NCBI GenBank assembly: GCA_016930915.1
Contig: JAFGFU010000030.1
Coordinates: 1 to 54,369 of the forward strand
From: Campylobacterales bacterium
GTDB lineage: Bacteria > Campylobacterota > Campylobacteria > Campylobacterales > Sulfurospirillaceae
Direction: 5' to 3'
Length of the DNA stretch: 54,369 nt
Shown here piece after piece: positions 36,165-45,086 of this stretch (position 1 is the stretch's first letter; every line of letters begins with the position of its first letter). The translations under genes were made by a program, and so were the position numbers. The notes beneath the pieces were generated by a model, which was not told where the DNA came from, did not search any database, and saw nothing but the letters and a program-made list of their open reading frames with translations.

Positions 36165-37167
36165 GTTTATACCAACTCATCGTATCTTCACCAACCGCTT
36201 GGGAGAAAACTTTTTGAAGCCCTTTTGGTAAAGCTATTGCTTCGCCTTTTTTTTCGTGAGGCGATTGAAAAATTAAATACCACTCTACTTGATCTTCCAT
36301 TGCTTTAAGCATACCTGCTCCACCTTCAATCATCACCATCGAATAGCTCTTGATGCTTTCTAGCGTTGAATCCACAACAACATGACGATTAGGAATATGA
36401 AAAAGAGGGATACTCTTATCAAATTCAGGGCTATGTGAATAAATCAAAATATCAGGTGCTTTGCCTTCACACAAGCGTGCATCAAGCGTTGGACGATCGA
36501 TTCGAACAGTATTGCCACCAATGACCATTAAATCACAGCAATCCCTCAATCGATGTACCATCGTGCGAGAATCAAGCGAAGTTATCGTCCCGCCTGTCGC
36601 AACATTGTTGGCGCTCAAAGCCAATTTAAAAAAAATGAAAGGCTCTTGTTTTTCTTTACATGTAAAAGGAGTTAAAAGAGTATCACACGCCTCTTTAAGG
36701 CATCCAAAGCTGACATTAACACCTTTGCTTTGCAAATATACTCCACCCCCTTTGGCATTTTCACTCTCATCAAAAGAGCCAATGACTACACGCTTAATGC
36801 CTAAAGCTTCGATTAAAGAGGAACATGGAGGAGTTTTTCCAAAATGGTTACACGGTTCAAGCGTTACATGTAAAGAGAGATTTAAAAAGAGGTCTTGATG
36901 ATTTTCTTTTAAAAAAAGATGCAGTGCCATTGAATCACTCAGTGCTTCAATGCGTTTATCGTGGGTTAACGCAAGATACGCTTCTTTAAGCGCTAAAACC
37001 TCAGCATGTGGCAATCCTGCCTTGTGGTGCGCTCCAATGCCTAAAATCTCTCCAGCATCATTACTCACAACTGCACCTACAGCAGGATTAGGAAACGTCA
37101 GCACCTGATACGGCCACGCCGCATCCAATGCTTTTTGCATCAACGATGCATCAAATGGCATTACCAT
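36154..37167 (-). CDS. ribD: Riboflavin deaminase-reductase (RibD)
   Basis: Bifunctional riboflavin-pathway enzyme of 337 residues. The N-terminal deaminase has PNPAVGAVVSNDAGEILG, HAEVLAL (zinc and catalytic Glu) and TLEPCNHFGKTPPC (zinc cysteines). The C-terminal reductase begins near FIFFKLALSANNVATGG, with SRTMVHRLRDCCDLMVIGG and IEGGAGM. The start is ATG 37167, overlapping the rimP stop, or ATG 37161. It has an exact palindrome at 36655 and a near copy at 36863. Unlike ribB it has no FMN riboswitch of its own here and is read with the translation-factor operon. Confidence 0.92.
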   Translation of the reverse strand: MVMPFDASLMQKALDAAWPYQVLTFPNPAVGAVVSNDAGEILGIGAHHKAGLPHAEVLALKEAYLALTHDKRIEALSDSMALHLFLKENHQDLFLNLSLHVTLEPCNHFGKTPPCSSLIEALGIKRVVIGSFDESENAKGGGVYLQSKGVNVSFGCLKEACDTLLTPFTCKEKQEPFIFFKLALSANNVATGGTITSLDSRTMVHRLRDCCDLMVIGGNTVRIDRPTLDARLCEGKAPDILIYSHSPEFDKSIPLFHIPNRHVVVDSTLESIKSYSMVMIEGGAGMLKAMEDQVEWYLIFQSPHEKKGEAIALPKGLQKVFSQAVGEDTMSWYKRVW

Positions 37168-37589
37168 TCAAAATAAGTACGGGCTTTTTCAATCTCTTCA
37201 AGTGCAATCTCTTTTAACTCTTTTTCAATACGCACCTGAAGAGTATTGTTTTCAAAGCTTTCTAAAACACCAATAAATTTCTCTTTATTTTTAAGCTTAA
37301 TCTTCACTTTTTCACCCACAGAAGCACTAAAATGCTCAGGTTTAAGAAGCTTTCTCTCAATACCAGGAGAGCTCACTTCAAAAAGATATTCACCCTCCAA
37401 TGGAGGCTCAACGTCAAAAATAGGTGATAAAATACGACTGACTTCCGCACATTTATCTAAATTAATTCCCTCTTTAGAGGTGATGTAAATACGAAAAATT
37501 TTTTTATCAAATTCGCTAGCAACTTCTGTATCATAAAGGCTCACACCACAGCTCTCTACAATTTTAATAAGTTGTTCTGTATCAATCAT
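37161..37589 (-). CDS. rimP: Ribosome maturation factor RimP
   Basis: A 142-residue 30S maturation factor. The N-terminal domain has the block FDVEPPLEGEYLFEVSSPGI (the PGIER signature continues with ERKLLKPEHF). The C-terminal SH3-like domain has VKIKLKNKEKFIGVLESFEN and ends EIEKARTYFEW. It overlaps rbfA by eight bases and ribD by up to seven, so the operon is tightly coupled. Confidence 0.93.
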   Translation of the reverse strand: MIDTEQLIKIVESCGVSLYDTEVASEFDKKIFRIYITSKEGINLDKCAEVSRILSPIFDVEPPLEGEYLFEVSSPGIERKLLKPEHFSASVGEKVKIKLKNKEKFIGVLESFENNTLQVRIEKELKEIALEEIEKARTYFEW

Positions 37590-37959
37590 CGCTTTTTTTC
37601 CCTTTTTCTAACTCTTCTGCTACTTTAGCAAACAATGCATCCATCTTATTTTGACGCTCTAAGCTATCATCAAAGCGGAAACGAAAATGAGGACATCTAA
37701 ACCATCCCTCAACTTGCATGCAATGTGTTTGAATATGACGTTGCACACGGTCTAAATGTGAAAGAATATAACGTTTTTCCGCTTCATCATAGACAGAACC
37801 ATCCAAATAGACAATCGCATCGTATTTTCCACGGCTACACTCCACATCAATGACACAAACTCCCCGAAGCATCTCATCTTCAAGGGTGCTTATCGCTTCT
37901 GGGATGAGCTCTTTTAAAACACTCTGTGTACGTTGGATTTTAATACTTTTATCCATCAT
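37582..37959 (-). CDS. rbfA: Ribosome-binding factor A (RbfA)
   Basis: A 125-residue KH-type factor that assists 16S rRNA 5'-end maturation. Family features are KIQRTQSVLKELIPEAI at the start, VIDVECSRGKYDAIVYLDG and the C-terminal PHFRFRFDDSLERQNKMDAL. It lies between infB and rimP, with its start overlapping the infB stop by four bases. Confidence 0.93.
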   Translation of the reverse strand: MMDKSIKIQRTQSVLKELIPEAISTLEDEMLRGVCVIDVECSRGKYDAIVYLDGSVYDEAEKRYILSHLDRVQRHIQTHCMQVEGWFRCPHFRFRFDDSLERQNKMDALFAKVAEELEKGKKSDD

Positions 37960-40610
37960 AGTTTTGCTTTTTCTTCAACCTCTTTAAAGCTCTCGATATA
38001 ATCGCCCACTTTAATATCCGTGTAGCCCTCAATGCCTACACCACATTCATACCCTTTACCTACTTCTTTTACATCGTCTTTGAAACGTTTTAAAGAAGAG
38101 ACACTGCCTTCATAAATAATCACACCATCACGAATAACCCTGATTTTTACACCACGGTTAATCGTACCATCGGTTACGATACATCCAGCAATATGTCCTA
38201 GTTTTGGCACGGCAAACACTTCTCTAACCATTGCTTGACCAATATTTTCTTCACGAATTACTGGAGCCATCAATCCTGTAACAATATTGGTTACATCATC
38301 AATCAAATCATAAATAATATTGTACGTTTTAATTTCAACGCCTGAGCTTTTTGCTCTCTCTTTTACTGTACCTGTTGGGCGAACATGGAAACCTAAGATA
38401 ATACAATCTGAACTCGCACTAGCAAGCGCCACATCACTTTCTGTAATGCCACCAATACCTGCACTTACGATATTAACTTTAGTTTCAGCATTTCTGATTT
38501 TTTCCAAACTGCCTTTAATCGCTTCTAAACTTCCTTGAACATCCGCTTTAATAATCACTGGTAACGTTTTAAGTGCACCCTCAGCAATCATATCGCTTAG
38601 CTCATCAAGACTCACTTTGGTTGATTTGGAAAGCTCTTTTTGACGTAAATATTCTGCTTTTTTCTTTGCATATTCACGTGCAATTTTATCCGTTTTAACG
38701 CTAATGAGTGTCTCACCTGCACCTGGTACTTCACTGAGTCCCAAGACAACGACAGGTTCACCTGGTTTTGCTTCTTTCACAGCAATACCTCTGTCATTAA
38801 GAAGCGCTTTTACTTTACCAAATGCAACACCTGCAACGACAATATCACCGACTCTCATCGTACCATCTTCGACAACCACTGTTGCCACAGGACCTCGACC
38901 TTTTTCAAGTGAACTTTCAATCACCGTTGCTTTAACCTCACGGCTAGGATCCGCTTTGAGTTCTAATACATCTGCTTGTAATAAAATTGTCTCCAGTAAA
39001 TCTTCAATACCCATACCTGTTTTAGCAGATACTGGAACAAATTCATGTTCACCACCCCAATCAATTGGCGTAATACCAAGCTCTGCTAGCTGGGCTTTCA
39101 CTAAATCAGGATTGGCAGATTCTTTATCCATTTTATTGACCGCAATGATAATAGGAACGCCCGCTGCCTTAGCATGCTCAACTGCCTCTTTAGTTTGAGG
39201 TTTGACTCCATCATCTGCTGCGACAACCACAATAACAATATCCGTAACTTTTGCTCCACGAGAACGCATCTCCGTAAAAGCCTCATGACCCGGGGTATCA
39301 ATAAAGGTAATATTTCGACCATTTTTTTCAACCATATAAGCACCCACGTGTTGGGTGATTCCACCTGCTTCACCCGCAGCAACTTTTGCACTACGAATAT
39401 AATCAAGTAATGACGTTTTACCATGATCAACGTGACCCATAATGGTAATAACAGGTGCACGTTCAACAAGGTTTTGCTCACCTGCTTCGCCTTCTTCATC
39501 ATAAGCTTTAACGTAATCAAACGCTTCTTGATCATTGACAGTGGTAACATTCACTCCAAATGTGTCTGCTAAAATTTCAATCGAATCTTTATCAAGAAAG
39601 TCATTCTTTGTAAACATAACACCCAAAGAGAAAAGTTCCTTAATCACTTCGCCCACAGGTTTATTCATTTTTTCAGCAAATTCATACACGCGAATCTCTT
39701 CAGGAATTTCAATAGCACTAATAGCTTCTGCTTCTTGTGTCATTACGGTGCGTCGTCTTTTTTTACGGCCAACTCTTTGAATACCTTGCATAACAAAATT
39801 TGTTTTTTTCGTTGTTCTAATTTGACTAGGATCAATCTGCTTTTTCTTTTTGACTTCTTCTGTGACCTTAAGACCCTCATTTAAATCAGGCAAAACAATC
39901 ATATCTTCTTCATCTGAATCAATATGTGTATTGGTCATTTCAATATTTAAAGCAATATCAAGTTTTTCAGCATTTGTTTTTTTCTCAGCAGGTAACTTTT
40001 TAACTTTTTTCTTCTTTTTTTGTAAATCATTATTTAAAGCATTTGAAAACATTGATTCCATACTACGTGAAGATTCTCGCTCTTGAGAACCGTATGGTGT
40101 AACCATTTCACGTTTTTCTTCGATGATGCGTTCTTGAACTTCAGGTCTTTTTTTCTTAACAATCACCAAGCCTCTACGCTTTCGTACATTCGTAGGATCA
40201 CTTTTTTCATCCATTTCTGATTCTTCATTGTTCTCAGAGACTTCTTCACCTTTTTTATCGGCTAGAGATGACAAAGCAGGTTCTAATGTGACTGTCTCAA
40301 GCTCTTTTTCTTTAACTGTTTTTGTCTTATTTGGAGCAGTTACTTTTTCAACAGCAGGTTTTTCAATCACGGCAGGCTTTTCGACAATTTCAACCTTTTT
40401 AACCTCAGGAACTTTTGTTTCAGATGAAGGTTTACTCGCGTGTGCATTTTCTCCTGTCAATACATAATTCATTAATTTTTCGGCATCTTCTGTATTGATA
40501 GAACTGGAAGGGGCTTTAACATCAAGCCCCATATCAACTGCCTTTTCAATAATATCTTTACTTTTCATGCCTAGTTCTTTTGCTATTTCAGTTATGCGAA
40601 CCTTATCCAT
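37956..40610 (-). CDS. infB: Translation initiation factor IF-2
   Basis: A GTPase of about 884 residues that delivers initiator tRNA. I start at ATG 40610 (MDKVRITEIAKELGMKSKD), the usual IF-2 N-terminus; a longer frame adds sequence that overlaps ylxR only. A long, charged Lys/Glu-rich region of about 300 residues precedes the G domain: GHVDHGKTSLLDYIR (P loop), DTPGHEAFT (switch II) and NKMDKE. Domains II to IV follow, with GTVKERAKSSGVEI and the C-terminal fMet-tRNA-binding part GYECGVGIEGYTDIKVGD. It overlaps ylxR by eight bases. The frame contains no copy of the 12-bp palindrome. Confidence 0.96.
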   Translation of the reverse strand: MDKVRITEIAKELGMKSKDIIEKAVDMGLDVKAPSSSINTEDAEKLMNYVLTGENAHASKPSSETKVPEVKKVEIVEKPAVIEKPAVEKVTAPNKTKTVKEKELETVTLEPALSSLADKKGEEVSENNEESEMDEKSDPTNVRKRRGLVIVKKKRPEVQERIIEEKREMVTPYGSQERESSRSMESMFSNALNNDLQKKKKKVKKLPAEKKTNAEKLDIALNIEMTNTHIDSDEEDMIVLPDLNEGLKVTEEVKKKKQIDPSQIRTTKKTNFVMQGIQRVGRKKRRRTVMTQEAEAISAIEIPEEIRVYEFAEKMNKPVGEVIKELFSLGVMFTKNDFLDKDSIEILADTFGVNVTTVNDQEAFDYVKAYDEEGEAGEQNLVERAPVITIMGHVDHGKTSLLDYIRSAKVAAGEAGGITQHVGAYMVEKNGRNITFIDTPGHEAFTEMRSRGAKVTDIVIVVVAADDGVKPQTKEAVEHAKAAGVPIIIAVNKMDKESANPDLVKAQLAELGITPIDWGGEHEFVPVSAKTGMGIEDLLETILLQADVLELKADPSREVKATVIESSLEKGRGPVATVVVEDGTMRVGDIVVAGVAFGKVKALLNDRGIAVKEAKPGEPVVVLGLSEVPGAGETLISVKTDKIAREYAKKKAEYLRQKELSKSTKVSLDELSDMIAEGALKTLPVIIKADVQGSLEAIKGSLEKIRNAETKVNIVSAGIGGITESDVALASASSDCIILGFHVRPTGTVKERAKSSGVEIKTYNIIYDLIDDVTNIVTGLMAPVIREENIGQAMVREVFAVPKLGHIAGCIVTDGTINRGVKIRVIRDGVIIYEGSVSSLKRFKDDVKEVGKGYECGVGIEGYTDIKVGDYIESFKEVEEKAKL

Positions 40611-40854
40611 TCGTAGCTGTCTCCTTAAAAGTTTTACCAAAATCCATCATTGCTTTGTGATTTGTTTTGCATTTATTGTTGAGTATCTTCACAACTTTCT
40701 TTTCATTGTTTGTCATACATGCCTTGCAGATATAAAAGCTTCTTCCTGTTTTAGAAAAAAGTACGAGTTCTCCATTGATTATTTGCAATCTTTGTAAACT
40801 TTCTTGTAAAGCTCTTTGCCTACAAACAATGCACATTCGTATCGGTTGACTCAT
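40603..40854 (-). CDS. ylxR: YlxR (DUF448) RNA-binding protein
   Basis: An 83-residue basic protein of the YlxR/DUF448 family. PIRMCIVCRQRALQESLQRL carries the conserved CxxCR, and KTGRSFYICKACMTN carries a second Cys pair. It usually sits before infB, as here, and is proposed to bind RNA or regulate expression. It overlaps infB by eight bases. Campylobacter has the same arrangement. Confidence 0.92.
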   Translation of the reverse strand: MSQPIRMCIVCRQRALQESLQRLQIINGELVLFSKTGRSFYICKACMTNNEKKVVKILNNKCKTNHKAMMDFGKTFKETATNG

Positions 40855-40889
40855 TTTTGCGCCTGATTATATCAAAATTTAGCTGTTTT

Positions 40890-41774
40890 TCAGCTTTTTA
40901 CAATCTGAAATCCATGATTATCTAATTCAAAGATTTCAACCCTAAACATTTCAAAACTATTCTTAAGAGCCGTAGCTACTTTTAAAGCATCTTCACTTTT
41001 GACTAAATTAAAAAAAGAAGAACCGCTACCCGATAGCGTACTCATTAAAGCACCACTTTTTAAAGCAATATCCCGTACTTCAAAAAGCTCTTTCATCTGT
41101 TTCATCCGACGATGTTCATGCATACAATCCTTTGAAGAAACTCTTAGATAATCCCAATTTTCACTAAAAAATGCCGCTGTTAGTAAAGAAGCCCTCGATA
41201 GGTTGTAGACCACATTTTTCATCATATATGATTTTGGTAAAAGTGTTCTTGAGTGTGCCGTTGACATAGGACGATCAGGAATAAGCATCACCACTTTGAG
41301 TGCAGAGCTTAACTCTTTTTTTAATGTTTTCACTTTTCCATGTTCAACAATTGAACTTGTAAAGCCCCCAAAAACAGCAGGTGCAATATTATCAGGATGT
41401 GTTTCATATACAATAGCCTTATTTAAAATACTCTCTCTATTTACCTTAATACCCGCCATTGCATAGGCACTAGCAATCGCACCAACAATTACAGCTGAAC
41501 TACTCCCCATGCCTCTTGAAAAAGGTATATTATTATAAAATTCAAAACGAAAAGGGTCTTTTTTTCCCACTAATTCCTGATAAATATCATAAAAAATGGA
41601 AACAAAAATATTGTTCTTTTTTAACTTTATATTTTCTTCACCCTCGCCTTTCACTGAAATACTTTGATAACTCGAAGGTTTAATAGAGACTTCATTATAC
41701 AGGGCTATTGCCAGACCTAAACAATCAAATCCTGGTCCTAAATTTGCACTGGTTGCGGGAATTCTTATTTTCAC
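40890..41774 (-). CDS. thrB: Homoserine kinase (GHMP type)
   Basis: A 294-residue kinase that phosphorylates homoserine in threonine synthesis. GHMP signatures are IRIPATSANLGPGFDCLGLA-like opening (KIRIPATSANLGPGFDCL), PFSRGMGSSSAVIVGAIASA (ATP loop) and STLSGSGSSFFNLV near the C-terminus. It lies nine bases after tsaB. The order lpxC-tsaB-thrB-ylxR-infB is shared with Campylobacter. Confidence 0.94.
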   Translation of the reverse strand: MKIRIPATSANLGPGFDCLGLAIALYNEVSIKPSSYQSISVKGEGEENIKLKKNNIFVSIFYDIYQELVGKKDPFRFEFYNNIPFSRGMGSSSAVIVGAIASAYAMAGIKVNRESILNKAIVYETHPDNIAPAVFGGFTSSIVEHGKVKTLKKELSSALKVVMLIPDRPMSTAHSRTLLPKSYMMKNVVYNLSRASLLTAAFFSENWDYLRVSSKDCMHEHRRMKQMKELFEVRDIALKSGALMSTLSGSGSSFFNLVKSEDALKVATALKNSFEMFRVEIFELDNHGFQIVKS

Positions 41775-41783
41775 ACACGACTC

Positions 41784-42242
41784 CTAAACTGCTGGTAACA
41801 TATAAAGTGGTTCAATATCTTCACTGAAAAATGCTTCATTTAAAACATGAGGTAGCATAAATTTTTGTTCTATCTCATCATTAAAACGTTTTGTAACAAT
41901 AAGACCTTCTGCTTTAATAAAATAAAGATTACGCATTGCTCGAATGGGTCTGCCTTCATTAAACCTAAACCCATCACAGGCTAAAAGAGGAATATTTAAA
42001 GAGATACTCAATGTTTTTAAAAAAATATACGTTATTTTAATTGCCATAAAACTGCCGGGACCTCTAGCAAAAAAAAGTCTAACAGGACAATATTCTTTTA
42101 AGATTTTTTGAAAAAGTAAGGGTAAGGCTTCACTGGTTTGCTCTACCGTTTCAAATGTTTTAATCAGTTGATTATTTTCATAAATCCCTACATGTAAAGG
42201 TGAAGTAAGTGTAATAACAACAATGTCAACGGCCGTTTTTAT
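41784..42242 (-). CDS. tsaB: tRNA threonylcarbamoyladenosine protein TsaB, ATA start proposed
   Basis: The frame reads (M)KTAVDIVVITLTSPLHVGIY, continues with ENNQLIKTFETVEQTSEALP and reaches RLFFARGPGSFMAIKITY, the TsaB GPGSFT-like block. It would be about 152 residues, a normal length for short Campylobacterota TsaB. No ATG, GTG or TTG exists upstream of the conserved N-terminus: the frame is closed by a TGA at 42257. The only sensible start is ATA 42242-42240, which overlaps the lpxC stop (GCATAAAA). A G in place of the A would restore the common ATGA overlap, ATG for tsaB and TGA for lpxC. The ATG at 42047 would delete the first 65 residues. TsaB supports the t6A modification enzyme TsaD. 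Confidence 0.8.
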   Translation of the reverse strand: MKTAVDIVVITLTSPLHVGIYENNQLIKTFETVEQTSEALPLLFQKILKEYCPVRLFFARGPGSFMAIKITYIFLKTLSISLNIPLLACDGFRFNEGRPIRAMRNLYFIKAEGLIVTKRFNDEIEQKFMLPHVLNEAFFSEDIEPLYMLPAV

Positions 42243-43123
42243 GCGTATACCTTTTCAAACTCATATGCTTTTTCAGCACTCAAGGTTTTAATTTCATAAT
42301 TACTTGGATCTCTTAAAATCGCTTTTGTAAGCTCATGATTTAGATTATGACTTCCTGCATGAGATGTATAATCCCCTAAAAAAGGAGCCCCAAGCAAAGA
42401 GAGGTCCCCAATAGCATCTAAAATTTTATGCCTTACAAATTCATTGGAAAATCGCAATCCTTCAGGATTTAAAATCTTGGTCTCATCCATAACAACAGCA
42501 TTATCCAAAGATCCCCCTAACGCAAGACCACGAGAACGCAGCATTTGTACATCTTTTAAAAAGCCAAATGTACGGGCTTTTGCTATCTCTTCAATAAAAT
42601 TACGTTTGCTAAACTCAAAACTGTATTCTTGTTTACCAATAGAAGGATGATTAAAATCTATCATAAAATTATAAGTTGGTTTTAAACTCGGAGTCACCCG
42701 TACAAATTTTGTACCCTCACTCACTTCTACTTCTTTTTTAATAACCAATACCCGCTTTGTTGCCTCTAATTTTCGAATTCCAGCTTCATCAAGCATCATA
42801 CAAAAACTTGCACTACTTCCATCCATAACAGGAACTTCTGCACCATCCACAACAATGCGTATATTATCAATACCATAGGCATAGACAGCAGAGAGTAAAT
42901 GCTCAATCGTAGAAATATAATGGTTTGAATTCCCAATAACCGTTGCCATTTGTGTATTGACAACATTTTGTGGCAATGCCTGAACCGATAAACCAACATC
43001 GTCTCGATAAAAAACAATGCCACTATTTGCTTCCAAAGGCTCAAGCCGTATTTTAATAGGTTCACCTTTATGTAATCCTATTCCAATACCACTCACTGCT
43101 TTAGCTAATGTGGTCTGTTTCAC
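42239..43123 (-). CDS. lpxC: UDP-3-O-acyl-N-acetylglucosamine deacetylase (LpxC)
   Basis: A 294-residue zinc deacetylase, the committed step of lipid A synthesis. TTLAKAVSGIGIGLHKGEPI opens the protein. STIEHLLSAVYAYGIDN carries the first zinc His. MDGSSASFC, HKILDAIGDLSLLG (zinc His and Asp) and SHNLNHELTKAIL follow. It overlaps minC by four bases and the proposed tsaB start by four. Confidence 0.95.
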   Translation of the reverse strand: MKQTTLAKAVSGIGIGLHKGEPIKIRLEPLEANSGIVFYRDDVGLSVQALPQNVVNTQMATVIGNSNHYISTIEHLLSAVYAYGIDNIRIVVDGAEVPVMDGSSASFCMMLDEAGIRKLEATKRVLVIKKEVEVSEGTKFVRVTPSLKPTYNFMIDFNHPSIGKQEYSFEFSKRNFIEEIAKARTFGFLKDVQMLRSRGLALGGSLDNAVVMDETKILNPEGLRFSNEFVRHKILDAIGDLSLLGAPFLGDYTSHAGSHNLNHELTKAILRDPSNYEIKTLSAEKAYEFEKVYA

Positions 43124-43719
43124 ACTATTTCCTTTATTTCAATTACATGGTCGCGCATTATAATTTTTTGAAGTACGTTTTGTTTCAACGCTTCTCTATC
43201 AATAATTTCGCCATTAAAAATTAAATGTCCCCTTGGACTAATGCCACTTAGCACAATATACTCACCATCGCACTGGACTAATCCATCTATGATACCATAA
43301 ATACTCATACTCTCTTCACAAAAAACTTTAGCACCACTATTCACTCGACCAAAAATAACGATAGGCAAAGCTTCAATAATCTCTTCACCCGAACGAATAG
43401 GACGATCAAAAAGTTTTAATTTTAAGGCCACTTTTGTTTCGATGCTATCTTCGTGTAAAACACTCTCTTTTTGAGAAATATTTTCTACCAAAGGCTGCTC
43501 TTTTTTAATACCACCAAAACGAATATTACATTCATTAATTACTTTATAGCATACACCACTTTGTTCTAATACAAAAGCAATATTTTTTGTAATATTGCCT
43601 TCAACAAGCAAAAGAAATTCCTTTAAAAGGAGACTATTTTTTCTAAAATAGTCTAAAAAAACTGCTTCATCATCAATTTCAATATGAAACACTCGTACAT
43701 TTTTTTGTGCTACTTTCAT
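43120..43719 (-). CDS. minC: Septum-site determining protein MinC
   Basis: A 199-residue division inhibitor that blocks FtsZ rings away from midcell. The C-terminal MinC domain is clear: FDRPIRSGEEI, LPIVIFGRVNSGAKV, SIYGIIDGLVQCDGEYIVL and GHLIFNGEII, a beta-helix with MinD-contacting surface. The N-terminal half is divergent, as is usual. minD and minE are not adjacent. It overlaps the M23 peptidase upstream by four bases. Confidence 0.88.
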   Translation of the reverse strand: MKVAQKNVRVFHIEIDDEAVFLDYFRKNSLLLKEFLLLVEGNITKNIAFVLEQSGVCYKVINECNIRFGGIKKEQPLVENISQKESVLHEDSIETKVALKLKLFDRPIRSGEEIIEALPIVIFGRVNSGAKVFCEESMSIYGIIDGLVQCDGEYIVLSGISPRGHLIFNGEIIDREALKQNVLQKIIMRDHVIEIKEIV

Positions 43720-45086
43720 CGATCAATCATCTTCTTTGCAGCATCTATAATACTAAAAATACTCTCTTTAAGCCACACTTCATCCATCCACTCTTCAGGC
43801 CTCACATCCACACCTTGTACATACATACCAAAATGTAAGTGATCCCCTAGGGCAAGACCTGTAATACCTGTTTTTGCGATAGATTCTCCAGCCTTTACCA
43901 CATCACCCTCTTTGATCATATAGCTTGAACAATGTCCATAGAGAGAATAAACACCTAAGCCATGAGAAATAATAATATTATTGCCATAAATACCGTTTTC
44001 ACGAGCAAAAACAACAACACCATCATTAGACGTTTGCATAGATGCTTGTGCATTACTTGCAAAATCTAATCCTAAATGGAACGATTGACTCACAGGCTGT
44101 TTGTTATATTCATAAAAACGATGATCCCCAAAACTTGCAACAACCTGACCATTTCGTAACGGATAAAAAGCCTTAAGATGAAACTCTTTTATTAAATCTA
44201 GAGGGATATTGGAAGTTGCTTTTAAAATAGCCTCTTCATTACCTTTACGCATCTCTTCATTGACGTATTTAAATTTTTCTAATGCAGGAAGTGAAGATTG
44301 TGCTGGCGCCATTTCTGAAATAAGATCAGTAATTTTACCTTCTAAAAAACGATCACTTAGAGCAATCGTCGATGTTTTATATTTTTTATCTTGAAGGAAA
44401 TATGCAATATGTGATCGGCTGACATTTCCTGCTCGATCCGTAGCCACAATAGATGCACTAAAATTTTCAACCGTCGTAGGCCAAGCAACAAACGAAATAT
44501 AATAACCCTCTTTATAAAAAGGTGTTGGATAGAATTTTTTTCCAAAATTTGTCTCAATATACAACGATTTCATAGCTTCGTCGTATGCTCTAAACACAAC
44601 TGTAGCAACACCACCTTTTGTAATTTTATATGAGTTATTGACAATAGTCACTTCAGGACGTTTGGTATCGACCTTAATAACGGTTTTAGCATACGCACTA
44701 TTCCCTGCAAAAAAGTTCCATTTGCTTTTATCAACCACTTTAATACTCAGTTCAAATACTTTCTGATTAGGATTAAGTCCTGCTTTTGGGAACGTCACAT
44801 TTAAATCAATAATCTGTTGCATAGCAGTTATCTCTTTTGACTCAAGAACAACACTTTTCTCGCCATCAAACAAAGAAACCTCTACAAAACGAATACCACT
44901 TTCATCTGCAATTTGAATCTTAAGAGGCTCTTTTAAATTCCATTCAATCTCTTTTGGAAAAGCAATTTCAGGAACTTCTCTTTCAAAAGAACTTGAAGTA
45001 AAAATATAAATTATTCCCCCTAAAAGTGTTACAAGAATAAATCCTAAAATCCATGCTGCTACCGCAGATTTGCTTTCTCTTTTCAT
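43716..45086 (-). CDS. M23 family metallopeptidase (cell-wall endopeptidase)
   Basis: A 456-residue peptidase with one N-terminal membrane anchor (AWILGFILVTLLGGIIYIF), a long periplasmic beta-rich region and a C-terminal M23 domain. Zinc ligands are visible in SQSFHLGLDFASNA (HxxxD) and GDHLHFGMYV (HxH); DGVVVFARENGIYGNNIIIS and YGHCSSYMIKEGDVVKAGE complete the lysostaphin-like fold. It cuts peptidoglycan peptide crosslinks. Campylobacter Cj0131 occupies the same place beside lpxC and is the likely orthologue. It overlaps its neighbours on both sides by four bases. Confidence 0.9.
   Translation of the reverse strand: MKRESKSAVAAWILGFILVTLLGGIIYIFTSSSFEREVPEIAFPKEIEWNLKEPLKIQIADESGIRFVEVSLFDGEKSVVLESKEITAMQQIIDLNVTFPKAGLNPNQKVFELSIKVVDKSKWNFFAGNSAYAKTVIKVDTKRPEVTIVNNSYKITKGGVATVVFRAYDEAMKSLYIETNFGKKFYPTPFYKEGYYISFVAWPTTVENFSASIVATDRAGNVSRSHIAYFLQDKKYKTSTIALSDRFLEGKITDLISEMAPAQSSLPALEKFKYVNEEMRKGNEEAILKATSNIPLDLIKEFHLKAFYPLRNGQVVASFGDHRFYEYNKQPVSQSFHLGLDFASNAQASMQTSNDGVVVFARENGIYGNNIIISHGLGVYSLYGHCSSYMIKEGDVVKAGESIAKTGITGLALGDHLHFGMYVQGVDVRPEEWMDEVWLKESIFSIIDAAKKMIDR

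Noticed and set aside
38320-40797. Several plus-strand frames of 70-160 residues over infB
   Set aside because: They are antisense shadows of the infB frame, with biased Ser/Thr-rich composition and no start signals.
41784-42047. An 87-residue protein starting at ATG 42047
   Set aside because: The conserved TsaB N-terminus continues in frame upstream to 42230, so this is an internal Met in the GPGSFM block.
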